DNA of 64,000 bases from Palleniella muris. GTDB lineage: Bacteria > Bacteroidota > Bacteroidia > Bacteroidales > Bacteroidaceae. The translations under genes and the position numbers were made by a program. The DNA lies in the NCBI RefSeq assembly GCF_004792655.1, contig NZ_SRZC01000011.1, positions 1 to 64,000 on the forward strand. The letters run 5' to 3'. Positions 16,009 through 26,535 of this stretch are shown piece by piece (the first letter of the stretch is position 1; the number at the start of each line of letters is the position of its first letter). The notes beneath the pieces were generated by a model. It was given only the letters and a program-made list of their open reading frames with translations, was not told the DNA's origin and did not search any database.

Positions 16009-17967
16009 CTAATCATGTATTATCAGCGCGGATTGTGGCGCAACTGTCACTTTCGTGCCGTTTACAGTGCCCAATCCGTTCTCATCAATCTTTCCGTCAC
16101 GGCAGACAACAGTGTATTTGCCCTCCGGAACATCAACGGTGCGCGCCTCACGGTTGGCGTTAAGCACCACGATGATGTTGCGCCAGTCGTCACGTCCGGC
16201 ATAGTTCTTCAGGCGGAAAGCCACGAGTGCGTCCTGTGAAGGCAGGAACTCAAGATGCTTGCGCACAAGGTCGGCACTGCCAAGACGGAAAGCCGGGTGG
16301 TTTTGTCGCAAGGAAATTAGCTTGCTGTAGTAGTCGAGGACATTGCTGTAACGTATCGGGTTGTTCCAGTTGAGACGGTTGATGGAGTCCGGAGAGTTAT
16401 AGCTGTTGTGCACACCCTGCTTGTTTCGGAGCATTTCCTCTCCACAAAGGATGAACGGAACGCCTTGCGATGTGAATACAGCCGTCTGTGCAAGAAGGTC
16501 AAGGCGTATGAGTTCATCATCTTTTATGTTAGGGATGCTTGCGCGCAGACGGTCGACAAGGCACATGTCGTCATGGCAGCTTACGTAGCTAATCATCTGT
16601 GAAGGCTCCAAAGCCCATGGCTTCTTGGAGTAGTTTACCTTTGCACAGTCAACCTGAGGATGCTCCACAGCTCCTGCAATGCCGAACTTTATGCTCTCTT
16701 CCCCTCCTGCAATGCCGGCAAGGAACTGACCTTTCGTGTCGTCACTGAACGGACCGCGCAGTGCGTCGCGCATCTCATCGCTGAAGGCTGCGATACCCGG
16801 CATCATGCCGATGTTTGCCTTCATGCCGAGCTTGTCCTGCGGATAAGCGCATGTTCCTGCACTCCAACCCTCGCCATAGATGAAGATTGTTGGGTCAATC
16901 TCGTTCACTGTTGCACGCACAAGGTTCATAGTCTCGATGTCATGGATACCCATAAGATCGAAGCGGAAACCGTCAATGTGGTACTCTTCAATCCAATATT
17001 TCACGCTCTCGACTATGAAACGGCGCATCATCTCACGCTCACTGGCAGTTTCATTGCCACAGCCGGAGCCGTCAGAATACTTTCCGTCGGCTGTCTTGCG
17101 ATAGAAATAGTCCGGATAAGTGCGCTGGAAATTGCTTCCGTCGATGTCGAAAGTATGGTTGTAGACCACATCAAGAATTACTCTGATGCCTGCTTTGTGA
17201 AGAGCCTGCACCATCTTCTTGAACTCGATAATGCGCACATGAGGATTGTAAGGGTCAGTGGAATAAGAGCCGTCAGGCACATTATAGTTCACCGGGTCAT
17301 ATCCCCAATTGTACTGAGGTGTGTCGAGTTTTGTCTCGTCCACTGACGCATAGTCAAACGAAGGAAGGATATGTATGGCGTTGACTCCGAGGGATTTCAG
17401 GTAGTTTATGCTCCAATCCTCAGTGAGAGCAAGGAACTTGCCGGGATATTCCGTGCTTGCCCTTTTGACTTTAATGTCGTTTGGAGTGCCTGCATCGATA
17501 TTGATGTTGCGTGCAATGGAGAAATCCCTGTGGTGCATCTCATATATAACAAGGTCTACAGGCGACTTAATCACAGGGCGGACATCGTTCTCCCAGCCTG
17601 CCGGGTCTGTGTCGTTAAGGTCAATGATAGCACCCCTTTTGCCGTTCACACCGACGGCACGCGCGAAGATTCCTGCCGATTCACCGCGTCCGGTGTCAAA
17701 AGTGTAGAACTTGTTCTTATGGTCTCCCGGCACTACGGCTGTCCATTGACAGTCGCCGGTGCGCTTCATCTTTACGGTCTTGACAGCCTTTCCGCCATGC
17801 CCTTTGCCATAAAGGCGCACCTTTACGTCCTTCGCATCGTTGGGAGCGAAGAGCTTGAAGGTCGTAGACTGTGGCGAATAGACCATCTCATCAAACTGCT
17901 GTGCATTGGCAACGCTATAGCTCATTGCTGCAATGGCACAGGAAAGGAATATCTTTTTTGCTTCCAT
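16009..17967 (-). CDS. pulA: Type I pullulanase (GH13)
   Basis: Cleaves alpha-1,6 branch points of pullulan, glycogen or amylopectin fragments. The 652-residue protein has a signal peptide ending near residue 22 (SYSVANAQ), a CBM48-like N-terminal domain (about 30-115), and a GH13 barrel. YNWGYDP (219-225) is the type I pullulanase signature. Catalytic residues by motif: Asp337 (DGFRFDLMG), Glu366 (IYGEGW) and Asp466 (SCHDD). A C-terminal beta-domain follows. It starts 24 bp after the GH97 gene, so the two are one transcript. Confidence 0.93.
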   Translation of the reverse strand: MEAKKIFLSCAIAAMSYSVANAQQFDEMVYSPQSTTFKLFAPNDAKDVKVRLYGKGHGGKAVKTVKMKRTGDCQWTAVVPGDHKNKFYTFDTGRGESAGIFARAVGVNGKRGAIIDLNDTDPAGWENDVRPVIKSPVDLVIYEMHHRDFSIARNINIDAGTPNDIKVKRASTEYPGKFLALTEDWSINYLKSLGVNAIHILPSFDYASVDETKLDTPQYNWGYDPVNYNVPDGSYSTDPYNPHVRIIEFKKMVQALHKAGIRVILDVVYNHTFDIDGSNFQRTYPDYFYRKTADGKYSDGSGCGNETASEREMMRRFIVESVKYWIEEYHIDGFRFDLMGIHDIETMNLVRATVNEIDPTIFIYGEGWSAGTCAYPQDKLGMKANIGMMPGIAAFSDEMRDALRGPFSDDTKGQFLAGIAGGEESIKFGIAGAVEHPQVDCAKVNYSKKPWALEPSQMISYVSCHDDMCLVDRLRASIPNIKDDELIRLDLLAQTAVFTSQGVPFILCGEEMLRNKQGVHNSYNSPDSINRLNWNNPIRYSNVLDYYSKLISLRQNHPAFRLGSADLVRKHLEFLPSQDALVAFRLKNYAGRDDWRNIIVVLNANREARTVDVPEGKYTVVCRDGKIDENGLGTVNGTKVTVAPQSALIIHD

Positions 17968-17991
17968 TTCTTTGTCTTTTCCTGTAAATGA

Positions 17992-20148
<2,157 letters not shown>

Positions 20149-20230
20149 TTAATAAAATACTCCATTTTATTTGGTTCTTCCGTAAAATGTATCCATGAAT
20201 TCTCCAAGTTCGCCCATAGTCATAGTTGCA

Positions 20231-20437
20231 GGAACCGCGTTAGCGGTGACAAGAAAGTAGCCGTGGGTAGCACCCACGGGATTAGCAGAATGTCTCTGTA
20301 ACCGACCGATTTATCGGTCGAATAGGATACAACCACAACCAATATTCGACCGATAAATCGGTCGTAGCCATTGACGGATTATTGATTCCGTGGGTTGCTA
20401 CCCACGGCTACCATATTGTCACCGCTAACGCGGTTCC
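20231..20437. repeat. 207-bp nested palindrome (three REP-like pairs)
   Basis: Three matched arms are centred on 20334. Outer: GGAACCGCGTTAGCGGTGAC at 20231 with its complement ending 20437. Middle: TAGCCGTGGGTAGCACCCAC at 20258 with its complement ending 20410. Inner: CGACCGATTTATCGGTCGAA at 20303 with its complement ending 20364. The middle and inner arms are also palindromic by themselves. The 20131-20541 gap has no gene. It also has a small CAATCGC/GCGGTTG hairpin near 20486 and a LacI-operator-like GCAAACGTTTAC near 20508. Confidence 0.88.
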
Positions 20438-20541
20438 TTTATACGTATCAGTCTCTGTAACTGCAAAGGCAGAGCTACTATATTCAATCGCTATGCGGTT
20501 GTTTCCGGCAAACGTTTACACATTTTACGAAATTCCCCTTT

Positions 20542-23226
20542 TTACTGCCTGCCGCTTACCATTATGAGTGACGAGATTCTGTTGTTGAACTCCTCGGCAG
20601 CCATAAGTTGCTCCAGCGTCAGGTGCATACGGTAACGCCAATAATGGCGCGGATTAGCCGGAATGTTGATGCGTTCGGCATCAGCATCGGCAAGGCGCTG
20701 TCCCTCGTCTATGGCGAGCCAGTCCTGCAATGACAGCAGACAGAGCATCGACGAAGAGTGGAGATGGCGCGCAACGATGTCGTTTGCCAGCCAGCCCGGC
20801 AGCGGATGAGGCGCAGCACCGCCATGTTGCAGCATTGTGTTGTAGAATTTCTGTGCGCGTTCCGTGTCCTCATCCCACCATTGTCTCAGTGTTGACATGT
20901 CATGGGTCGATATGGTACAGACAGAGCGGTATGGGTTGCGTGACAAGTAGCCGAACTCCACAGCCGGGTCTTTAGGCATGGACTGAATCTCCAGGCTTAG
21001 GATTTTCAGCTCGTTCATGACAGGAGCGACGCATTCCGGCACCATTCCGAGGTCCTCGGCGCATACGAGCATACGGGTCGCCTGAGTGAGTTTCGGCAGT
21101 TTCTTCATTGCCTCATGATACCAAAAATCATTGTTCCTGCGGTAGAAATAGTCATTATACAGGCGGTTGAAAGCAGCCTTGTCGCAATCCCACAGTGACT
21201 CGTAGATGAAGTCTGTCTGCACTGCGATGCGCGGATGATAAAGGTTTGCGTCCTTATGGTCGCGCAGGAACAGCACGTCGCTTATTAGAGCATATAGTCC
21301 GTTGCGCAGGTTGGTTTCTTCTACGGATGTCTTTCCATGGAAAGCAGCCTCAATCTTGCGCTGCGTGTCGTATTCCGGTTTCATCTCATATCTGTCACCG
21401 CAACGGTTCAAATACATTTCTTTCACATGCTGAGCACGCTCATTGAACATCCGTTCGAGCACCCAATCCGTGATGAAAGGCTTTGTGAACAGGTCTTCCT
21501 GGAACCAAAGTCCGTAGCTTTCAATCTCTTCGCGCGTCATGCCCTGTGACGGAGAGAACTGCCCGAGCAGACCGTGCACGGCGTTGATTGGTATCTCCCA
21601 TATACGGAAGAATCCGAGAACGTGGTCGATGCGGTAAGCGTCGAAGTACTGCGCCATCTTGCTGAAGCGGCGCACCCACCATGAACAACCATCCTTCATC
21701 ATCTCTTCCCAGTTGTAAGTAGGGAAGCCCCAGTTCTGTCCGTTGGTAGAAAAAGCATCCGGTGGAGCACCCGCTTGTCCGTTGAGGTTGAAATATTTCG
21801 GTTCCACCCATGCCTCCACGCTCTCGCGGCTTATGCCGATAGGGATGTCGCCCTTTAGGATTACGCCTTTCGCAAGTGCATATTCATGTGCCGCACGCAT
21901 CTGCTTGTCAAGGTTAAACTGCACAAAGTACCAGAAAGAGGCCTCTGCATACATCCTTGTCGCAGGGTTTGCAAACTCCTCGCGCTCTTCGTCCGACAGG
22001 CTGTGGTGGTCAGGCCATTCATTGAACTGTGCCGTTCCGTACATGTCCCTGAAATGGCAGAAGGCCGCATAAGGCACAAGCCAATCCTTGTTTGCATCAA
22101 AGAAAGTGCCGAACTCCTTGCTTTTCAGCACCTTCTTGCTTGTTTCTGCAAACAGTTCCTTGAGGAAACTTATCTTCGCCTCGTTGACACGCTCATAGTC
22201 AATCTGTGGCAGTGCGTTAAGTTCTTTCGCAAGTTCGTCATAGTGCTTCTGACGCTCTGCATCGCCAAGACGTGGCAGCTGGCGAAGGTCGGTGTACTGC
22301 GGATGCAGTGCAAAGATGCTTATACTGTTGTACGGATAAGAGTCCTGCCATGTATGGGTGATTGTCGTGTCGTTTATCGGAAGTACCTGTATTATGCTCT
22401 GGTGGGTCTTGGCAGCCCAGTCGACAAGCATTTTGAGGTCGCCGAAGTCACCGACACCGAAGCTGCCCTCTGAGCGGAGGGAGAACACCGGTATGACTGT
22501 GCCTGCTCCTCGCCACGGACATACAGGCATTGCTGACTGTGAAAGGGTGAGCACAAGGGCGCAACCGTCCTCAATCTCCGGCACAAACAGTGTGCGGTTG
22601 AAGCAGGTCTCCCACATAGGCATGCCGTCCTTCTCCTCGGAGAGTGCCACAAACTTGAACTCAATGTCGTTGCCGGCGAGAGCAGAGGCGTCAAGCCATG
22701 CAACCCACTCGTTTGCAGAGTGTTCCGTCATTGGCAGTGCGTCCGCCACATCCCATGCTCCGAGTGAGGCATCGCTGCCAATCAGCGCAAGACGCTGCCC
22801 TTTGCTAAGCTGTGGGGCGCGCACTTTCAGGCATAACGCTTTACTGAAATCCACCTGCGGACATGCCGTAACCTGCTGTCCTGCAACAGCATCGGTGAAT
22901 GCGGAACTGTACAGATGGGCGTCCTCCGGCATGTCAATCCAAGAATCCTCCACACGGTAACAGTCGGCTTTCGCCGCCAAGTCAAGGCGGTGGGGCGTCA
23001 CAAGCCATTCCGTGCGCAGAACCTTCTCGTCGCAGACGACAGCGTAATGGTACTCGAAAGAATCTCCCTGTGATAACGGCATGTCAAGTTTGCATGCCCA
23101 GTTGTAGCCGTCCAATGTGGACATGGCATGCCGGCTGACAGCCTTTTTTGCGGTGGAATCGGTTATGTCGACCACCAATGTCTCTCCGTATTTTGTCCTG
23201 TACGACAATCTTAACTCTATATTCAT
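20542..23226 (-). CDS. malQ: GH77 4-alpha-glucanotransferase (amylomaltase) with two CBM20-like domains
   Basis: Transfers maltodextrin segments and releases glucose; a cytoplasmic enzyme with no signal peptide. From the ATG at 23226 (MNIELRLSYR) the protein has 894 residues. Two starch-binding CBM20-like domains occupy about residues 1-110 and 130-230, then the GH77 barrel. Catalytic residues by motif: Asp534 (YRIDHVLGFF), Glu724 (CAEDLGMVPE) and Asp776 (STHDMSTL). The long N-terminus is typical of Bacteroidetes and plant DPE2-like forms. The open frame continues 20 codons upstream but those lack homology-like character. Downstream of the sugar transporter gene, separated by 304 bp that contain repeat array C. 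Confidence 0.95.
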   Translation of the reverse strand: MNIELRLSYRTKYGETLVVDITDSTAKKAVSRHAMSTLDGYNWACKLDMPLSQGDSFEYHYAVVCDEKVLRTEWLVTPHRLDLAAKADCYRVEDSWIDMPEDAHLYSSAFTDAVAGQQVTACPQVDFSKALCLKVRAPQLSKGQRLALIGSDASLGAWDVADALPMTEHSANEWVAWLDASALAGNDIEFKFVALSEEKDGMPMWETCFNRTLFVPEIEDGCALVLTLSQSAMPVCPWRGAGTVIPVFSLRSEGSFGVGDFGDLKMLVDWAAKTHQSIIQVLPINDTTITHTWQDSYPYNSISIFALHPQYTDLRQLPRLGDAERQKHYDELAKELNALPQIDYERVNEAKISFLKELFAETSKKVLKSKEFGTFFDANKDWLVPYAAFCHFRDMYGTAQFNEWPDHHSLSDEEREEFANPATRMYAEASFWYFVQFNLDKQMRAAHEYALAKGVILKGDIPIGISRESVEAWVEPKYFNLNGQAGAPPDAFSTNGQNWGFPTYNWEEMMKDGCSWWVRRFSKMAQYFDAYRIDHVLGFFRIWEIPINAVHGLLGQFSPSQGMTREEIESYGLWFQEDLFTKPFITDWVLERMFNERAQHVKEMYLNRCGDRYEMKPEYDTQRKIEAAFHGKTSVEETNLRNGLYALISDVLFLRDHKDANLYHPRIAVQTDFIYESLWDCDKAAFNRLYNDYFYRRNNDFWYHEAMKKLPKLTQATRMLVCAEDLGMVPECVAPVMNELKILSLEIQSMPKDPAVEFGYLSRNPYRSVCTISTHDMSTLRQWWDEDTERAQKFYNTMLQHGGAAPHPLPGWLANDIVARHLHSSSMLCLLSLQDWLAIDEGQRLADADAERINIPANPRHYWRYRMHLTLEQLMAAEEFNNRISSLIMVSGRQ

Positions 23227-23341
23227 AATGGTTGGTTTTATGTAATCTATGTTGTGAAACCACAGTCTGCAAGCCATTGTTCCCATGTCTGTTTATCGTG
23301 TTTATGCAAGTGATAAAACAGACGGTAATCTTTCAAAAAAC

Positions 23342-23426
23342 GAAAGGTTACCTTTCACCTTGTAAAGTGTTACCTTTTACCATGCAAAGTGTTACCTTTT
23401 GCAGGGTAAATCGTTACCTTTTGCAA
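23342..23426. repeat. 22-bp-period repeat array C
   Basis: GTTACC cores begin at 23347, 23369, 23391 and 23413: four direct copies with an exact 22-bp period. The unit is close to gYAAAgnGTTACCTTTtgCA. This is the cleanest of the five arrays and lies about 120 bp upstream of the amylomaltase start. Confidence 0.92.
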
Positions 23427-23530
23427 GATGGTTTGTAAGTTGTTGAAAACTATATGGTTACAAATGTATTGGAGCACCTTTACGGTCAGCTTGCCAAAGT
23501 GCGGTTATTTGTCGGTCACATTTTCTTATG

Positions 23531-24838
23531 TTATTTGCTTTTCTCCTTTATGATGAACACGCATGCAGCACCAATCATCAGCAGCACTCCTGCCACGAAG
23601 AGCATGTTGGCCTGTGCGCTGCCGACAAGTTCAAGCAGTACGCCGCCCAATGCAGCGGCTATAATCTGCGGCACGCATATCGTTCCGTTGAACAGTCCGA
23701 GGTAGACACCCAGGTGACCGTAGCCCTCGAGGGCGTTTGTCACCAATGTGAAAGGCATGGCAAGTATTGCCGCCCATGCACATCCGATAAGGAAATAAGC
23801 CACAAACAGCACGTGCTGGTCATGGATGAACGGCACGAGGCAGAAGCCTATGCCGCCAAGGACAAGGCTGAGGGAGTAAGCCACCTTGCGGTTGCGTATC
23901 ATCGGCAGTACCATAGCCCACACGACGCTGCCTATAGCCTGCACGGCAAAGAGCACGCCCACCCAGTTGCCTGCCTCCTGATAGTGGCATGACGTTACGT
24001 CAGTTGTGTTCCAGCAGGTCTCGGCGATGGCTCCGTTGGTGTAGGTCCACATGTACATGAATGCCGCCCAGCAGAAGAACTGCACCAGTCCTATTGTCCA
24101 GAAAGCCGACGGAGCGTTCTTGAGGAGCGTGAGATAGTTGACCTTTTCATCCTCCAAAGGTTTGTCAAGACCATGGTATTCGGCATATTCCTTCGGCGGC
24201 ATCTCCTTGACTTTCACGGTGGTGTAGATGACACAGAGTATCAGTATGGTGGCACCGATGTAGAAAGAATATATCACCGAGTCAGGCACAACACCCTTTT
24301 CGGCTATGTTGCTTATGCCGATGATTGTGAAGATGTATGGGAACAGATAGCCCACCAATGAGCCTGCGTTGCAGAGGAATCTCTGGATGGAGTAGGCGAG
24401 GGTCTTCTGCTTCTCGTTGACCATGTCGCCCACAAGCATCTTGAAAGGCTGCATCGCCATGTTGATGCTTGTGTCGAGGAGCATCAGCGAGCACAGTCCG
24501 AAGCACATGGCGGTGCTTACCGCCAGTCCGAAGGAGCCGGCGTTAGGGAGGAGGCACATCACAAGCACTGCCACGGCGGCACCGATGAAGAGGTAGGGGA
24601 TGCGGCGTCCGAAGCGGCACCATGTCTTGTCGCTCAATGTTCCTACTATCGGCTGCACGACGATGCCCATCAACGGCGGCAGTATCCAGAAGTAACTCAA
24701 AGAATGCGGGTCAGCCCCGAGAGTGGCGAAGATGCGCGAAATGTTGGCACTCTGAAGGGCGTAGGCAATCTGGACTCCGAAGAATCCGAAGCTCAGATTC
24801 CATAATTTGCTGAATGACAAATCAGGTCTTGTTTTCAT
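23531..24838 (-). CDS. MFS sugar transporter (maltose/maltodextrin, GPH/SLC45-like)
   Basis: An inner-membrane transporter of 435 residues with about twelve hydrophobic helices. The first inter-helix loop carries GTLSDKTWCRFGRRIPY, the motif of sugar:cation MFS carriers related to the GPH and SLC45 groups. Its place between the LacI regulator and amylomaltase, inside the starch locus, makes uptake of maltose or maltooligosaccharides from the periplasm the likely job. It starts 79 bp after the regulator ends. Substrate is inferred from context. Confidence 0.88.
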   Translation of the reverse strand: MKTRPDLSFSKLWNLSFGFFGVQIAYALQSANISRIFATLGADPHSLSYFWILPPLMGIVVQPIVGTLSDKTWCRFGRRIPYLFIGAAVAVLVMCLLPNAGSFGLAVSTAMCFGLCSLMLLDTSINMAMQPFKMLVGDMVNEKQKTLAYSIQRFLCNAGSLVGYLFPYIFTIIGISNIAEKGVVPDSVIYSFYIGATILILCVIYTTVKVKEMPPKEYAEYHGLDKPLEDEKVNYLTLLKNAPSAFWTIGLVQFFCWAAFMYMWTYTNGAIAETCWNTTDVTSCHYQEAGNWVGVLFAVQAIGSVVWAMVLPMIRNRKVAYSLSLVLGGIGFCLVPFIHDQHVLFVAYFLIGCAWAAILAMPFTLVTNALEGYGHLGVYLGLFNGTICVPQIIAAALGGVLLELVGSAQANMLFVAGVLLMIGAACVFIIKEKSK

Positions 24839-24917
24839 TTTATAATCATTTATTTTAGTTATTGGTTATGGGTAAAATCTTTTTCAGGTAGCTTTCAGGT
24901 GGCTTTCCGTTGCCGGG

Positions 24918-25959
24918 TCATCCCTTTTCCGGCTGTTTTGTCGTGCCGCGTATTATGAGTTTTGTCCTTACAATGCGCTTTTCCACTTTCTCGGGAGGGA
25001 TGGTGTTCTCAGCCTTGCCTATGATGATTGACGCTGCTTCTTCACCGACTTTCTGCCCATGCTGGTCAACGGTGGTGAGCATCGGCTCGCATGCCTTGGC
25101 ACGGTCGCCGTTGGTGAATCCGCACAAAGCCACGTCCTCAGGCACGCGCAGCCCCATTCTCTTGGCTGCATAAAGAGCTCCGATGGCGGTGTCGTCGTTC
25201 ACGGCAAAGAAGCCGTCAGGCGGATTGTCGGAAGACAAAATGGGGGGGGGTGATTCGCTCCGCTTCGGCACGGTTGTCGCAGAAGCAGACAAGGTCTTTG
25301 TCCATCTCTATGCCGTGCTTCAGCAATGCATCCTTGTAGCCGTTGAAGCGGTTCTTTGAGATTTCAAGTGTCATGGATGAACCGAAGAAGGCTATGCGCC
25401 GGCAGCCGGTCTCGATGAGGTGGCTCACGGCGTTGAATGCGCCGCAATAGTCGTCGACAACCACTCGGTTGGCGTTTACTCCGGTGCAGATGCGGTCATA
25501 GAACACCAGCGGAATGCCTTTGTCCAGGAGTTTTTGGAAGTGGTCGTACTGCATTGTGTTCTTTGCCTGTGACACAATGACTCCGCAGACCTTGTTTTCA
25601 AGGAACGACTGGCATATCTGCACTTCGCGCTCATAGTCCTCCATGCTCTGTGCTGCCATTATCCGGTAGCCGTGACGGCTTGCCATGGACTCTATGCCGG
25701 CAAGGACAGAGGAGAAATAGTAATGGACGAACTCCGGCAGAATCACTCCGATGACCTTCATTGGCTTGATTCTGCTGTTGTGCAACGACACGGCTATGGC
25801 ATTGGGCGTGAAGTTATGCTCCTTAGCATACTGCTGTATGGCGCGCCGCTTCTCAAGGCTTATCCTTGGATAATCCTTCAAGGCACGTGACACAGTCGTT
25901 ACCGATACGCCGAACTTCTTGGCAATATCCTTCATTGTGAGTTGGGCATTTTCTTTCAT
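24918..25959 (-). pseudogene. LacI-family regulator of the starch locus, frameshifted at a G9/C9 tract
   Basis: The N-terminal part (25959 to stop at 25216, 247 residues) has an intact LacI helix-turn-helix (MKDIAKKFGVSVTTVSRAL, residues 9-27) and most of the first sugar-binding lobe (VIGVILPEFVHYYFSSVLAGI). The rest of the effector domain (PPDGFFAVNDDTAIGA ... DVALCGFTNGD) continues in another frame to 24918. The break is at nine consecutive C on the coding strand (plus-strand G at 25242-25250). With eight C the frame reads ...RITPPILSSDNPPDG and gives an intact 346-residue LacI protein. So it is one base from functional. The start MKENAQLTM at 25959 was chosen for the HTH position. Divergent from susC, so it probably controls both halves of the starch locus. 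Either a phase-variable gene or a homopolymer sequencing error. Confidence 0.88.
25242..25250 (+). repeat. Homopolymer G9 inside LacI gene
   Basis: Nine G on the plus strand interrupt the regulator frame. Length 8 or 11 restores full-length protein; 9 and 10 truncate it. Confidence 0.9.
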
Positions 25960-26101
25960 TTTCGTTCCTTTCGCCTGCCGGCAGGGTGGGTTGTTTTTGT
26001 TAGATAAAAGCAGTTCTTCTTGCGGATTGTCCGCATGACGGTGGGAGTTGGTTGCAAAGTGCGGCATGGCACAGACGCAACTCTGTTACAAAATTCGGAA
26101 A

Positions 26102-26124
26102 ATTTCTTGGCATTTGCAAGAAAT
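26102..26124. promoter_or_regulatory. Candidate operator in the LacI-susC intergenic region
   Basis: ATTTCTTG (26102-26109) and CAAGAAAT (26117-26124) form an inverted repeat with a 7-bp spacer, 143 bp upstream of the regulator start. It is a plausible binding site, but LacI-type sites usually have a tighter centre. The 576-bp gap 25960-26535 holds no gene. Confidence 0.35.
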
Positions 26125-26443
26125 CTGGGAAACATTTCTCATCGCATGCTTCATATTCCACGAACTTCCTCCATAACCACCTGTGGTGCTATATATGGGT
26201 GCTATATATATAATATGTATGCTTTGTTCATCGGAAACTGTTTGGCTTGATTAGGTAAATTTCAGGTAATCCGACAAGGATTTTTCAGACTTGTTGAGGT
26301 TTGTTGACTGCAAAGTTACCCATTAAACTGAATATTAATGGCATTTACATACTTAAAAACAAGTTTAGAAGTTGTGCAATCGTTAATCCTGTGAAAACAA
26401 CTCAAAAGGTAAGAAAAAAAACTTAAATTAGTGGAAAAACATC

Positions 26444-26451
26444 TACTTTTG
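26444..26451 (+). promoter_or_regulatory. -7 element of the susCDEF operon
   Basis: TACTTTTG fits TAnnTTTG and lies 85 bp upstream of the susC ATG. No TTTG at the -33 position, which suggests dependence on an activator. Confidence 0.5.
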
Positions 26452-26535
26452 CACCATAAACCTGAAATCAGTGCCCAAGAGGGCTATTTTAAGATAGAAA
26501 GAGTGTTTAACTAACTTTTAATAATAATTTATTTA

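Noticed and set aside
16660..17346. Plus-strand open frame of 228 codons inside the pullulanase gene
   Set aside because: Antisense shadow of a complete enzyme; no domain, no promoter.
20505..20520. LacI-type operator GCAAACGTTTAC
   Set aside because: Matches the centre of LacI operators but is a single copy 380 bp upstream of the nearest start, and no second copy was found at the susC promoter, so I list it only as a note.
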